The position numbers and the translations under genes were made by a program. Positions 7,796 to 15,124 of a stretch of DNA of 15,164 nt are shown here, piece after piece. The DNA is taken from NCBI GenBank assembly GCA_030631875.1, contig DAOVKH010000010.1, forward strand, positions 1 through 15,164. The letters are read 5' to 3'. How positions within the stretch are numbered: position 1 is the first letter of the stretch; every line of letters begins with the position of its first letter. The notes beneath the pieces were generated by a model. It saw only the letters and a program-made list of their open reading frames with translations. It was not told the origin of the DNA and searched no databases. The DNA comes from Deltaproteobacteria bacterium (GTDB lineage Bacteria > Desulfobacterota > GWC2-55-46 > DRQE01).

Positions 7796-9349
7796 ATGTC
7801 TCAAGAGATATCAAAGAAGATACTATTCATAACTCCGCCCTACCATGCAGGTGTCGTTGAGGTCGCAGGCCGCTGGGTTCCTCTGCAGACCGTCTACCTT
7901 GCAGGCAGTGCCAGGGCCGCAGGCGTTGAGGTTGTCGTATACGATGCCATGACGAAAGGTGTTGGCCATAAGGAGATAGAGGATAAGATTCGGTCGGTTC
8001 GTCCCGACTACGTCGCTACCTCTGCCATAACGTGCACGTCTCCCGATGCGCTGGAGATTATGCGCACGGCAAAACGTGTAGACCCTAATATAAAGACTAT
8101 TATGGGCGGCATACACGCAACCTTCATGTACGATGAGTTATTCGCTCTGGCCGAAGAGCTTGACATCGTCGTCGTAGGCGAGGGCGAGCATACGGTAAGG
8201 GAACTCTTAACGGCACTCGACGATGAGAAAGCAGAGCTTTCTCATATACAAGGTCTTGCGTATAGGGTTGACGGCGAGATTAAGGTTACTGAAGAACGCC
8301 CACTTATGGAGGCAAGTGAATTAGACAAACTCCCGAAGGTATGGGACGTACTCGACTGGGATGATTACTCTTACTTTGTAATACCTGACGCACGTCTCGG
8401 AGCGTTGGATACCTCGCGCGGCTGCGATAAGGAGTGTACCTTCTGCTCGCAGAGAAAGTTCTGGCGAGAGAGTTGGAGGCCACGCTCGCCTAAATCCCTT
8501 ATAGAAGACATTAGAACTCAGAAGGAGAACCACGGCGTAAATGTCGTCCTCTTGACAGACGATTACCCGACCCAAGATAGGGCGCGCTGGGAGGAGTTCA
8601 TAGACCTGCTCATCGAAAGCAAGCTCGACGTATATATACTGATGGAGACGCGCGTCGAAGATATAATACGAGATAGAGACATACTTCCTAAGTACAGAGA
8701 AGCCGGCATTATCCATATGTACGTCGGCACGGAGGCTACGGATCAGGCAACGCTCGACCTCTTTAAGAAGGACGTAAAGGTCGAGGACGCAAAGCTTGCC
8801 CTTAAGCTCCTGAATGACAACGGCATAATAACCGAGACCTCAATGATACTCGGCTTGCCCACAGATACGGCCGATAGTGTCGAACGCACCTTGGAGCTTG
8901 CCAAGGAGTATAACCCTGACTTTTGCCACTTTCTTGCAATCGCGCCGTGGCCTTACGCCGATATGTACGAAGAGTTGAAGCCTTTTATAGAGGTCTTTGA
9001 TTATAAGCGTTATAATCTTATTGACCCGGTCGTAAAGCCCGAAGCCATGACCTTAGATGACATAGATCGTGCCATAGTGGACTGTTACAGGCAGTTCTAT
9101 ATGGGTAAGCTACACGAGGTGATGGCGATAACCGATGACTTTAAGCGCGACTATATGCTTGAGGCCATGCGTTTGATGATGACCAATTCGTTCCTTGTAA
9201 ATAAGCTCGGTGACTTGGGCGATATGCCCGAAGAGGTCGAGCGTCAGTTGGGGCTACTCAATATGGGAAAGAAGATGGGTGAGAAGTCCGACGGAGAGGC
9301 TTTAGACGCTAAACCACATCCGCACGCAAAGCGAGAGGCTTTGGGGTAG
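7796..9349 (+). CDS. BchE-like cobalamin-binding radical SAM protein
   Basis: The protein is 517 residues. The N-terminal B12-binding-like domain (about 7-145) carries VYDAMTKG, MGGIHATF and VVGEGEHTVRELL, a pattern usual in B12-binding radical SAM enzymes; the DxHxxG lower-ligand motif is absent. The radical SAM domain starts with DTSRGC and holds the cluster motif C210-x3-C214-x2-C217 in CDKECTFCSQRKFW, followed by the TDDYPT strand. These match the anaerobic Mg-protoporphyrin monomethyl ester cyclase (BchE) branch better than methylthiotransferases or methylases. The start was set at 7796, 1 base after the small membrane protein gene; an upstream ATG at 7751 would overlap that gene. The C-terminus is charged and His/Lys-rich. 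No chlorophyll or other tetrapyrrole genes are near, so the substrate is unknown. A tetrapyrrole or lipid-type substrate is inference. Confidence 0.92.
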   Translation: MSQEISKKILFITPPYHAGVVEVAGRWVPLQTVYLAGSARAAGVEVVVYDAMTKGVGHKEIEDKIRSVRPDYVATSAITCTSPDALEIMRTAKRVDPNIKTIMGGIHATFMYDELFALAEELDIVVVGEGEHTVRELLTALDDEKAELSHIQGLAYRVDGEIKVTEERPLMEASELDKLPKVWDVLDWDDYSYFVIPDARLGALDTSRGCDKECTFCSQRKFWRESWRPRSPKSLIEDIRTQKENHGVNVVLLTDDYPTQDRARWEEFIDLLIESKLDVYILMETRVEDIIRDRDILPKYREAGIIHMYVGTEATDQATLDLFKKDVKVEDAKLALKLLNDNGIITETSMILGLPTDTADSVERTLELAKEYNPDFCHFLAIAPWPYADMYEELKPFIEVFDYKRYNLIDPVVKPEAMTLDDIDRAIVDCYRQFYMGKLHEVMAITDDFKRDYMLEAMRLMMTNSFLVNKLGDLGDMPEEVERQLGLLNMGKKMGEKSDGEALDAKPHPHAKREALG

Positions 9350-9356
9350 CGTTACT

Positions 9357-9386
9357 TTGAGTTCTTTAAGTCGATTCTCTTATATG
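9357..9386 (+). promoter_or_regulatory. Weak promoter-like sequence upstream of resB
   Basis: TTGAGT (9357-9362) and TATATG (9381-9386) are separated by 18 bases in the 139-base gap before resB. A direct repeat CACATAT lies just downstream. The gap shows no clear terminator for the radical SAM gene. The call is tentative. Confidence 0.28.
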
Positions 9387-9488
9387 ACGGATACTCCTGT
9401 AGCACACATATCACATATGAAGATAACTCTCATAGCTCTCCTCTTTGGCAAATCTGTAGAAAAAACACGAGCAGGTTAACGGTGCCCC

Positions 9489-10502
9489 ATGCTTAAATCA
9501 ATTATAGATAAGCTCGGCTCAAAGCGTTTCTCGATGATACTCCTGAAGGTAGCCGTCGGCTATCTCATATACCTGACCTTTATGTGGATTATCTCCACAA
9601 GGCCTCCGGCCTTTTGGATGGTCTGGTTTCCGCCTGCGGTCTGGGGCGTTCTCTTCTCCGTTAATATAGTAATAAGCATCTTTACTCAGGGCTACGCCTA
9701 TAAAGGAAACCTCATATTCCATATAGCCTTTATCATAGTCGCCGTGGGTGTCGTCGTGAGTTCGCTATATAGGTTCGAAGGTAGTTTGGTATTGCTTGAA
9801 GGAGATGTCTTTCTCGGCGAACGTAGCAGTTACATACGCCACAGCGCAGGTGATGACTTCGACCGCTTAGCGCCGAAGTTGAGTTTCAAGCTCGACGATA
9901 TCTCCGCGGAGTTCTGGGGTTGGCGGATGTACTTCACCGGCCTTGAGGCCAAGATTCGCCACTCGGCGGCAAGCCTTGCGAAAGAGGATACTATCCTCTT
10001 GAATGGCGGCCCTACGATAAATGGCGCGAGGCTTACGCTCTCCTCTTACGGCTACTCTCCGTATCTGCACTTCAGGAAGGCGGGCATGCTTATCAGAAAG
10101 GGCATTACCTCTCTTCAGATATTCCCTCCCGGCGCAGAGGATAAATTAGAGATTAATAATTATAAGATATTCGTGACGGTCTACCCCGATGCCGTTGAGC
10201 GGGACGGGCGCATCGTGAATAATTCTTTGAGTATTAAAGATCCTGTATTCGCAGTTAGGGTAGAGTGGTTCGGAGAAGAGGTCTTTAGCGATTCGGTTCG
10301 GGTCGATGAAGAATTTAAGTATCAGGATATATCCATTATATTCGAGGGACTGCGTCCTTATGTCGTAATAGATGTCATAAAGGATCCGGGCGAGAAGGTA
10401 ATCTTCCTGGGCTTCATAGCGGCTGTAATAGGATTGTTAATGAGACTCGTCTCTTCGGGCAGGTCAAATAGAAAGATAAAGAATAATGCGGGTGAGCTAT
10501 AG
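9489..10502 (+). CDS. resB: ResB/CcsB cytochrome c biogenesis protein (system II)
   Basis: ResB (Ccs1/CcsB) works with CcsA in the inner membrane to export heme and attach it to CXXCH motifs of apocytochromes c in the periplasm. The protein is 337 residues. Three membrane segments (about 16-36, 46-66 and 73-93) precede a large periplasmic domain (about 95-300), and a last helix lies at about 305-325 after the family-typical DPGEKVIFLGF. His78 in the third helix (NLIFHIAF) fits the conserved transmembrane heme-ligand histidine of this family. It is shorter than Bacillus-type ResB (over 500 residues), as often in proteobacterial split systems. The ribosome binding site is poor (no clear AGGAG before the ATG). 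It directly abuts ccsA with no gap. No thioredoxin-like ResA/CcsX or CcdA is present in the window. Confidence 0.88.
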   Translation: MLKSIIDKLGSKRFSMILLKVAVGYLIYLTFMWIISTRPPAFWMVWFPPAVWGVLFSVNIVISIFTQGYAYKGNLIFHIAFIIVAVGVVVSSLYRFEGSLVLLEGDVFLGERSSYIRHSAGDDFDRLAPKLSFKLDDISAEFWGWRMYFTGLEAKIRHSAASLAKEDTILLNGGPTINGARLTLSSYGYSPYLHFRKAGMLIRKGITSLQIFPPGAEDKLEINNYKIFVTVYPDAVERDGRIVNNSLSIKDPVFAVRVEWFGEEVFSDSVRVDEEFKYQDISIIFEGLRPYVVIDVIKDPGEKVIFLGFIAAVIGLLMRLVSSGRSNRKIKNNAGEL

Positions 10503-11351
10503 ATGACGACCTTCTGGACACTATACTATGCGGCGTTAATATTAACAGCACTACTCTTTGCGGTAAGCCTTAGTGCCATAGGTCGTCGAAGGCTTGTCTA
10601 TAGGTGCTTTTCTCTGTCTATAGTAATAGTCCTTGGAGCGGCCATTGCGCTCAGGTGGCAACTCTCAGGTCATCCGCCTATACTCGGCGTCTATGAGGCC
10701 ACACTCGTAGCCGCATGGACGATCATTCTCTACGATATCTTATTCGACAGAGCCAAGGGGGTAGGTTCTGATAATCGATCCGAGGAGGGGGTATTTGCGC
10801 GCTACAGCTCCATGGCGGCACTCATAACACTCCTCTACGGCCTTCTTTTCGATACCGATGTGAAGCCGCTCGTTATATCCGAGCAGAGCTGGTGGGTATA
10901 TTTTCACGCATTATTTTCGTGGATAGCTTACGGCTTTTATATGTTGAGCCTATTCGCGGCGATCTTCGTTATACTCCAAGAGAGAGGGGCGAAGACTTCT
11001 GATAGTAGCGATAGCGCGCGTAGTCTTGTAGCCGATTGGGCTCTCCATAGAGGCCTCTTGTACGGATTTGTCGCGCAGACGATATTCTTTGTCTTGGGAT
11101 CATACTATTCAACGCTCCTGCACGGTGCTTGGTGGGTCTGGGATTCGGTCGAGTATCTCTTTGTCATGTCGTGGTTTCTCTATGCCATAGCCATACACGG
11201 AAGGATATTCTTTGCGTGGAAGAGCCCCAGGGTGGCACTATGGGTTGTGGCCGCGTTCGTAGTCTTACTTGCTATGTATTGGGGGCTTAGCTTCATTCCT
11301 TGGGCTACCTACCATATATTCGATCCGGGCATTAAGGTACACGTCGGGTAG
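10503..11351 (+). CDS. ccsA: Cytochrome c assembly protein CcsA (heme handling, WWD domain)
   Basis: CcsA is the heme-handling membrane subunit of system II synthase. The 282-residue protein is highly hydrophobic, with about seven or eight membrane segments. It shows the family's SGHPPILGVYEA (55-66), periplasmic His135 in WWVYFHALFSW, the heme-binding WWD motif GAWWVWDSVE (208-217), transmembrane His232 in YAIAIHGR, and a second periplasmic His candidate, His271 in ATYHIFDP. The spacings 135-232-271 agree with the heme-ligand histidines known from fused CcsBA proteins. The ATG follows the resB stop directly, with GGTGAG (10491-10496) as ribosome binding site, so the two are one translational unit. 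No cytochrome with CXXCH is encoded nearby in view. Confidence 0.92.
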   Translation: MTTFWTLYYAALILTALLFAVSLSAIGRRRLVYRCFSLSIVIVLGAAIALRWQLSGHPPILGVYEATLVAAWTIILYDILFDRAKGVGSDNRSEEGVFARYSSMAALITLLYGLLFDTDVKPLVISEQSWWVYFHALFSWIAYGFYMLSLFAAIFVILQERGAKTSDSSDSARSLVADWALHRGLLYGFVAQTIFFVLGSYYSTLLHGAWWVWDSVEYLFVMSWFLYAIAIHGRIFFAWKSPRVALWVVAAFVVLLAMYWGLSFIPWATYHIFDPGIKVHVG

Positions 11352-11356
11352 CTCGA

Positions 11357-11395
11357 CCTTTTTGGCGAGGCGAGGCGAATAGAGGCCTTTTTGGC
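11357..11395 (+). repeat. Short direct repeat CCTTTTTGGC (two copies)
   Basis: Identical 10-base copies lie at 11357-11366 and 11386-11395, 29 bases apart, immediately after ccsA. Between them is a GCGAGGCGAGGCG stretch. The second copy follows a 4-bp AGGC/GCCT inverted repeat, giving a weak terminator-like look. Function is unknown; possibly decayed sequence. Confidence 0.45.
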
Positions 11396-11422
11396 AGTAG
11401 CGCATAAAGACGGAAAAAGGGG

Positions 11423-11462
11423 TTGCAATAACCTTGTGGAATGTGATAAATTTTCTTATATT
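11423..11462 (+). promoter_or_regulatory. Promoter-like hexamers in the leader of the lipoprotein/OM-barrel genes
   Basis: Two overlapping options: TTGCAA (11423-11428) with GATAAA (11445-11450) at 16 bases, or TTGTGG (11434-11439) with TATATT (11457-11462, 5 of 6) at 17 bases. Either would start RNA around 11457-11470, upstream of the terminator at 11478-11523, so transcripts would meet the terminator before the lipoprotein gene. Confidence 0.38.
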
Positions 11463-11477
11463 TTACGAGGTGATGAA

Positions 11478-11523
11478 GCCTCATGCAGACTCGACCTGAA
11501 GGACTGTATGTGGCTATTTTTTT
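11478..11523 (+). terminator. Rho-independent terminator, possible attenuator before the lipoprotein gene
   Basis: GCCTCATGCAG (11478-11488) pairs with CTGTATGTGGC (11504-11514) in 10 of 11 positions (one T-T mismatch, one G-T wobble), with a 15-base loop, followed by TATTTTTTT (11515-11523). It can end ccsA transcription. Only 35 bases remain before the lipoprotein ATG, with no evident promoter in them. A shorter hairpin GAGG (11467-11470)/CCTC (11479-11482) uses the same left-arm bases and could compete with the terminator. Confidence 0.7.
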
Positions 11524-11558
11524 GTCTTCATTTTGCGCAGAGGTGTATTCGCTTGAAG

Positions 11559-12974
11559 ATGCAACGCTTCCTTATAGTAACGATATTATTTTTGGCGGTC
11601 TCTTGTGTGCCGACTCCGGACGTCTCCGTTAGGTCTCACGACCTTTCTAAGGCGCGGATGCTTCTGTACGTGCACTCCACAGAGTCTATGCCGCCGGATG
11701 TCGAGTTTGCCTTCTCAAAGGTCTCGCTAAAGGACACCTTTGGCAATTGGGTTGAATTATTAAGTGAGCCCGCATCGCTGAGCGCCTTGGAGCTCGTCGA
11801 TAATCAGGTGAGGATCTCCGAAGCATTTATAGACGCCGGTACTTATGTCGAGTTTAAGGCGGAAATATTCTCAGCTTTTCAGAATATAGGAAGTCGGCGT
11901 GTAGAGCTTAGGGTCGCCGAGTCGGCAAAAGAGATACGGATGCCGCTTGAGATAAATATTGAAAAAGGTGAGAGCTTTGTCTTAGCCCTTGCCTGGAACC
12001 CCGTCAAATCGGTCACCTTTAACGATAGATTTAAGCTCTCGATGGAGCTACATCCGCAGTCGTTTGCCCTTAAAGACTTGTTGCTCTTTGTTTCCAATAG
12101 CGGTGCCGATTACCTGACCGTCATAGACAGGAGTTACGAAAGGGTCGTAGGCGCGCTTAGTGTCGGCAAGTCTCCAACGGGCATGGTCATAGACGAGCGT
12201 GGAGATTATCTCTATATCTTAAACTCAGGCGATAGTACCATATCTGTATTGAACCTGAATACTTTTCGCCTTGAAGACCCGATAGACCTCTTTGCCGGAA
12301 TAGACCCGATAGACATTGCATATATGCCGGAGGCGGATACGGGCTTTGATGGGGGCAAGCTATATGTAGCCAATAGAGGCTCAGACGATGTTACGGCCGT
12401 AGACATCTCTACGAAGAGGGTCTTAAAGTCCGTACCTGTAGGTGATAAGCCTTCTCATATAGCCTCTGACAGTGAGCGTAGAGAGGTCTATGTAACGAAT
12501 GAGGAATCTGATTCCCTGTCGATTATTATCAGCATAGACGACAGCGTTGCCGTTGAGATAGCAGTAGATGATTCCCCGAAGGGCATCTATGTCGGTGAAG
12601 AAGATATATATGTATTCAATCAGATGTCGGGAACCATATCGGCTGTGTCTCCGGCCTCGCGCAACGTTGAGTGGACTATGGGCGTTGAGGAGCTTCCGTA
12701 TAGAGGTTTAAAGCTCCCCGATGGGCGTCTATTTGTATTGCCGTACAGAGGGAGGGCTCTCAGTCTCTTTGACAGCGTCGATGTGTTTATTAAAAAGATA
12801 GAGCTTGGAAGCAGGCCGACGGGTCTTGATTTGGATATATCAAGGAGCAAACTTTACGTAAGCAACCTTGACGATGGTACGGTATCTGTCGTGGATACGG
12901 TAAGCGAGAATCTCGTTAAGGATATTATGGTCGGAGAATCGCCATACGGCGTAGTCATCTTGGAGAGGCAGTAG
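11559..12974 (+). CDS. Lipoprotein with N-terminal DUF4382-like region and YVTN-type beta-propeller
   Basis: The protein is 471 residues from the ATG at 11559, chosen because it gives a short lipoprotein signal, MQRFLIVTILFLAVSC, with Cys16 as the likely lipidation site. An in-frame TTG at 11553, better spaced (9 bases) from AGAGG at 11539-11543, would add only two residues. The frame is open further upstream to 11391, but that part has no export signal and crosses the terminator. Residues about 30-165 form a beta-rich region reminiscent of DUF4382. Residues about 172-471 form a propeller of about 42-residue blades with recurring VGKSPTG, VGDKPSH, LGSRPTG and VGESPYG turns and LYVxN strands (YVTN family). 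It probably sits on the periplasmic or outer face of the outer membrane as a binding scaffold. The OM-barrel gene follows with no gap. Confidence 0.85.
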   Translation: MQRFLIVTILFLAVSCVPTPDVSVRSHDLSKARMLLYVHSTESMPPDVEFAFSKVSLKDTFGNWVELLSEPASLSALELVDNQVRISEAFIDAGTYVEFKAEIFSAFQNIGSRRVELRVAESAKEIRMPLEINIEKGESFVLALAWNPVKSVTFNDRFKLSMELHPQSFALKDLLLFVSNSGADYLTVIDRSYERVVGALSVGKSPTGMVIDERGDYLYILNSGDSTISVLNLNTFRLEDPIDLFAGIDPIDIAYMPEADTGFDGGKLYVANRGSDDVTAVDISTKRVLKSVPVGDKPSHIASDSERREVYVTNEESDSLSIIISIDDSVAVEIAVDDSPKGIYVGEEDIYVFNQMSGTISAVSPASRNVEWTMGVEELPYRGLKLPDGRLFVLPYRGRALSLFDSVDVFIKKIELGSRPTGLDLDISRSKLYVSNLDDGTVSVVDTVSENLVKDIMVGESPYGVVILERQ

Positions 12975-15059
12975 ATGGGAAAACGGATATTCGCAATATG
13001 TCTTATGGCGGCCCTCTTCGTAGGCTTCTCATATGTCGAGGCTACAGCAGTATCGTCTGTCAGGGGGGCAGGTACCGTCGTCTATAATAAAAACTCCTAC
13101 ACCGACGCTAATGGAGTCACTACCGACAGCTCACGTTTTGTTCAGTCTTATAGTGCCGGCATAAGGCATGACATTACCGATACTATTACTATAGGGATGG
13201 ATCTTCTCTGGTATCTGACCGAGACCGACACGACTAAGGATTCGAGCTACAGCCCCGTGATTACCTTGAAGTTTACGCCTCCGGGACTCTATAATTTTAA
13301 ATTCGGACATTCAAGGCTCGACAGCCTTCCTTCGGAAGGCCAACACACTACCAATACCATAACGTATACTTCCTTTGATCTTCCTCAATCAAGGTGGCCA
13401 AGCCTTAAAATCTCATACAACATGTCCGAGAACTTTAACCATACATCCCCCAAGACCTTAGATAATAGATCTACCAGCCTTAGTCTTGGCACGGCCTACT
13501 CATTCGAGGCTATGGAGGGTGAAGGTAGTGTTAGCTACAGGTTTCGCAATGACTTAACCGAGAGTAATATCTCGGATGTAACCTCTGAATCAATAGACAA
13601 CTCGTTGGGGACTAACTACTCGAAGAGTTTTATGGGTGACCGTTTAAAGGTGTCGCTCTATGCCAGTATATCGAGCTTAACGACTACCTATAGGGCAAAT
13701 AGGGGGGTGTCCAGGTTCTCTGTATATCTGCCCGGTGCCGGCGGACTGATATGCTCGGCTTGTGTCGGATCGTTGGCGGTAGAGCCCGAGCTCGTTGATA
13801 ATAATACGACCTCACCTCTTACTTCAAACGTGGATCTGGCCTTGCCTGACTGGCATATAGGTATAGACACAGGGGCAAACAACGACGTAGCAGGACTTGA
13901 CGTCTACATATCTACTTCTTTCGGTGAGGAGTCGGCCATATTCTCCACCTATAACTTCGGCTGGCAGGTCTACGGCAGTACCGATAATATCGGTTGGACC
14001 GCTATAGGTGGTCTTACGACGACATATAATACATTCTACCACAGATTTCGTTTTGAATTTACAGAGAGTAATTATAGATACTTCAAGGTTGTAAATACCA
14101 CAGGTAACGGCTCGGCGATAGATGTCACGGAGATAGAGGCGTTCTCGTACCTTTTGAAGGTTGCTAAGAAAAAAGACGAAAGAACGACAGATGCGAGCTC
14201 TATGGGGGTTCGAATCTCTTACCGTGAGGGGCGAGGAAATATTAATTATAATTTAAATCTTTCTCAGTCATCAGTAGATGTAAATAATAGGGAGTATTCG
14301 AGTATGAGCCACGGACTCAACGGAGGTTATATAGTTATTCCGAGGTATCTCAGGTTGTCGGGTGAAATGTCCATGTCCGTCTCGGAGTCTTCCGGCAGTA
14401 ACTTTGATACCATTGAGTCGGAGAGGCTCTCTTACAGGTTTAGTGCTAACTCCAGTATACTCCCGACCCTTAGAGGCAGTGCCAGTTATAATTATAACGA
14501 AGATACCTATGGTGGAGAAAAGACGCGAAAGAGTACTTCAGTCGCTTTGAATGCCACTATGGATATATATAGGGGGATTAGGGCACGTTTGTCGTTGTTT
14601 AATAGAGATTTTGAAAACTTACTCACTAAAGATAGGCTCGTAGAGGATGTAATCTCAGGCAATCTTACTTTAAAGCCATGGAAGAAGGTTGGAGTATTTG
14701 TGAATAGCTCTGTAAATAGGAGGACATACGAAACCCCTACGGAAAAGATCTCTACAGAGATCAAAACATTGGACTGTGACATAAACCTACGTCTTACAAA
14801 GAATTTTTATTATACCCTCTCCTTAGATATTGAACCTGTAGAGGAGACGGCGCATAGTCTTGGGTGGAGGCTGACCAGGGCTCTTAATGCGACCATCTAT
14901 TACTCAGAGAGCGACCTTAAAAAGTCAAATAATGTAACCATAGGGTGGGTGCCACTTTCGAAGGTAGGGTTCTCGTTAGGGTATTCTGAGAGTGAGCAAT
15001 TCTTGACCGGAACTGCATCGAGCAATATGTATGTAAGGGGGCATATAAGGTTCTTGTAG
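12975..15059 (+). CDS. Outer-membrane beta-barrel protein with central discoidin (F5/8 type C)-like domain
   Basis: The protein is 694 residues with a signal peptide (residues 1-25, cleavage near VEATA). Residues about 28-240 and 400-694 show alternating amphipathic strands rich in Ser, Thr, Tyr and Asn with short polar turns, and the chain ends in Phe-Leu, as in porin-like barrels. Between them, residues about 245-392 look like a different, globular module: it begins near LPGAGGLICSAC and ends ...YRYFKVVNTTG...VTEIEAF. That ending is the typical final strand pattern of discoidin/F5/8 type C carbohydrate- or lipid-binding domains. Cys260 and Cys263 (CSAC) are in this module; it is not a heme site, because Val follows instead of His. 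The start is supported by GGAGAGG before the ATG, which abuts the lipoprotein stop, so the two probably act together at the cell surface. The family name is unknown to me. Confidence 0.83.
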   Translation: MGKRIFAICLMAALFVGFSYVEATAVSSVRGAGTVVYNKNSYTDANGVTTDSSRFVQSYSAGIRHDITDTITIGMDLLWYLTETDTTKDSSYSPVITLKFTPPGLYNFKFGHSRLDSLPSEGQHTTNTITYTSFDLPQSRWPSLKISYNMSENFNHTSPKTLDNRSTSLSLGTAYSFEAMEGEGSVSYRFRNDLTESNISDVTSESIDNSLGTNYSKSFMGDRLKVSLYASISSLTTTYRANRGVSRFSVYLPGAGGLICSACVGSLAVEPELVDNNTTSPLTSNVDLALPDWHIGIDTGANNDVAGLDVYISTSFGEESAIFSTYNFGWQVYGSTDNIGWTAIGGLTTTYNTFYHRFRFEFTESNYRYFKVVNTTGNGSAIDVTEIEAFSYLLKVAKKKDERTTDASSMGVRISYREGRGNINYNLNLSQSSVDVNNREYSSMSHGLNGGYIVIPRYLRLSGEMSMSVSESSGSNFDTIESERLSYRFSANSSILPTLRGSASYNYNEDTYGGEKTRKSTSVALNATMDIYRGIRARLSLFNRDFENLLTKDRLVEDVISGNLTLKPWKKVGVFVNSSVNRRTYETPTEKISTEIKTLDCDINLRLTKNFYYTLSLDIEPVEETAHSLGWRLTRALNATIYYSESDLKKSNNVTIGWVPLSKVGFSLGYSESEQFLTGTASSNMYVRGHIRFL

Positions 15060-15124
15060 GGATTTGACGAGCATCGGTTCATATGCGAAAAGTGAAAAAA
15101 ACGTTGCATGATAGGAGGAAAATG

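Noticed and set aside
9384..9479. 31-codon ORF in the gap before resB
   Set aside because: It has a hydrophobic look (MKITLIALLFG) but no Shine-Dalgarno sequence before the ATG and no other support.
11352..11530. Cyclic di-GMP (GEMM) or cobalamin riboswitch in the leader after ccsA
   Set aside because: The conserved GEMM core (GGNACGCAAAGCC-like) and the cobalamin B12 box are not present; only an unassigned terminator/anti-hairpin arrangement remains.
11391..11558. N-terminal extension of the lipoprotein ORF to an upstream ATG
   Set aside because: It would place about 56 non-secretory residues before a clear lipoprotein signal and would translate through a promoter-like region and a rho-independent terminator.
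13752..13766. CSACV in the barrel protein as a c-type heme site
   Set aside because: The residue after the second Cys is Val, not His, so it is not CXXCH; no other heme motif is present in the protein.
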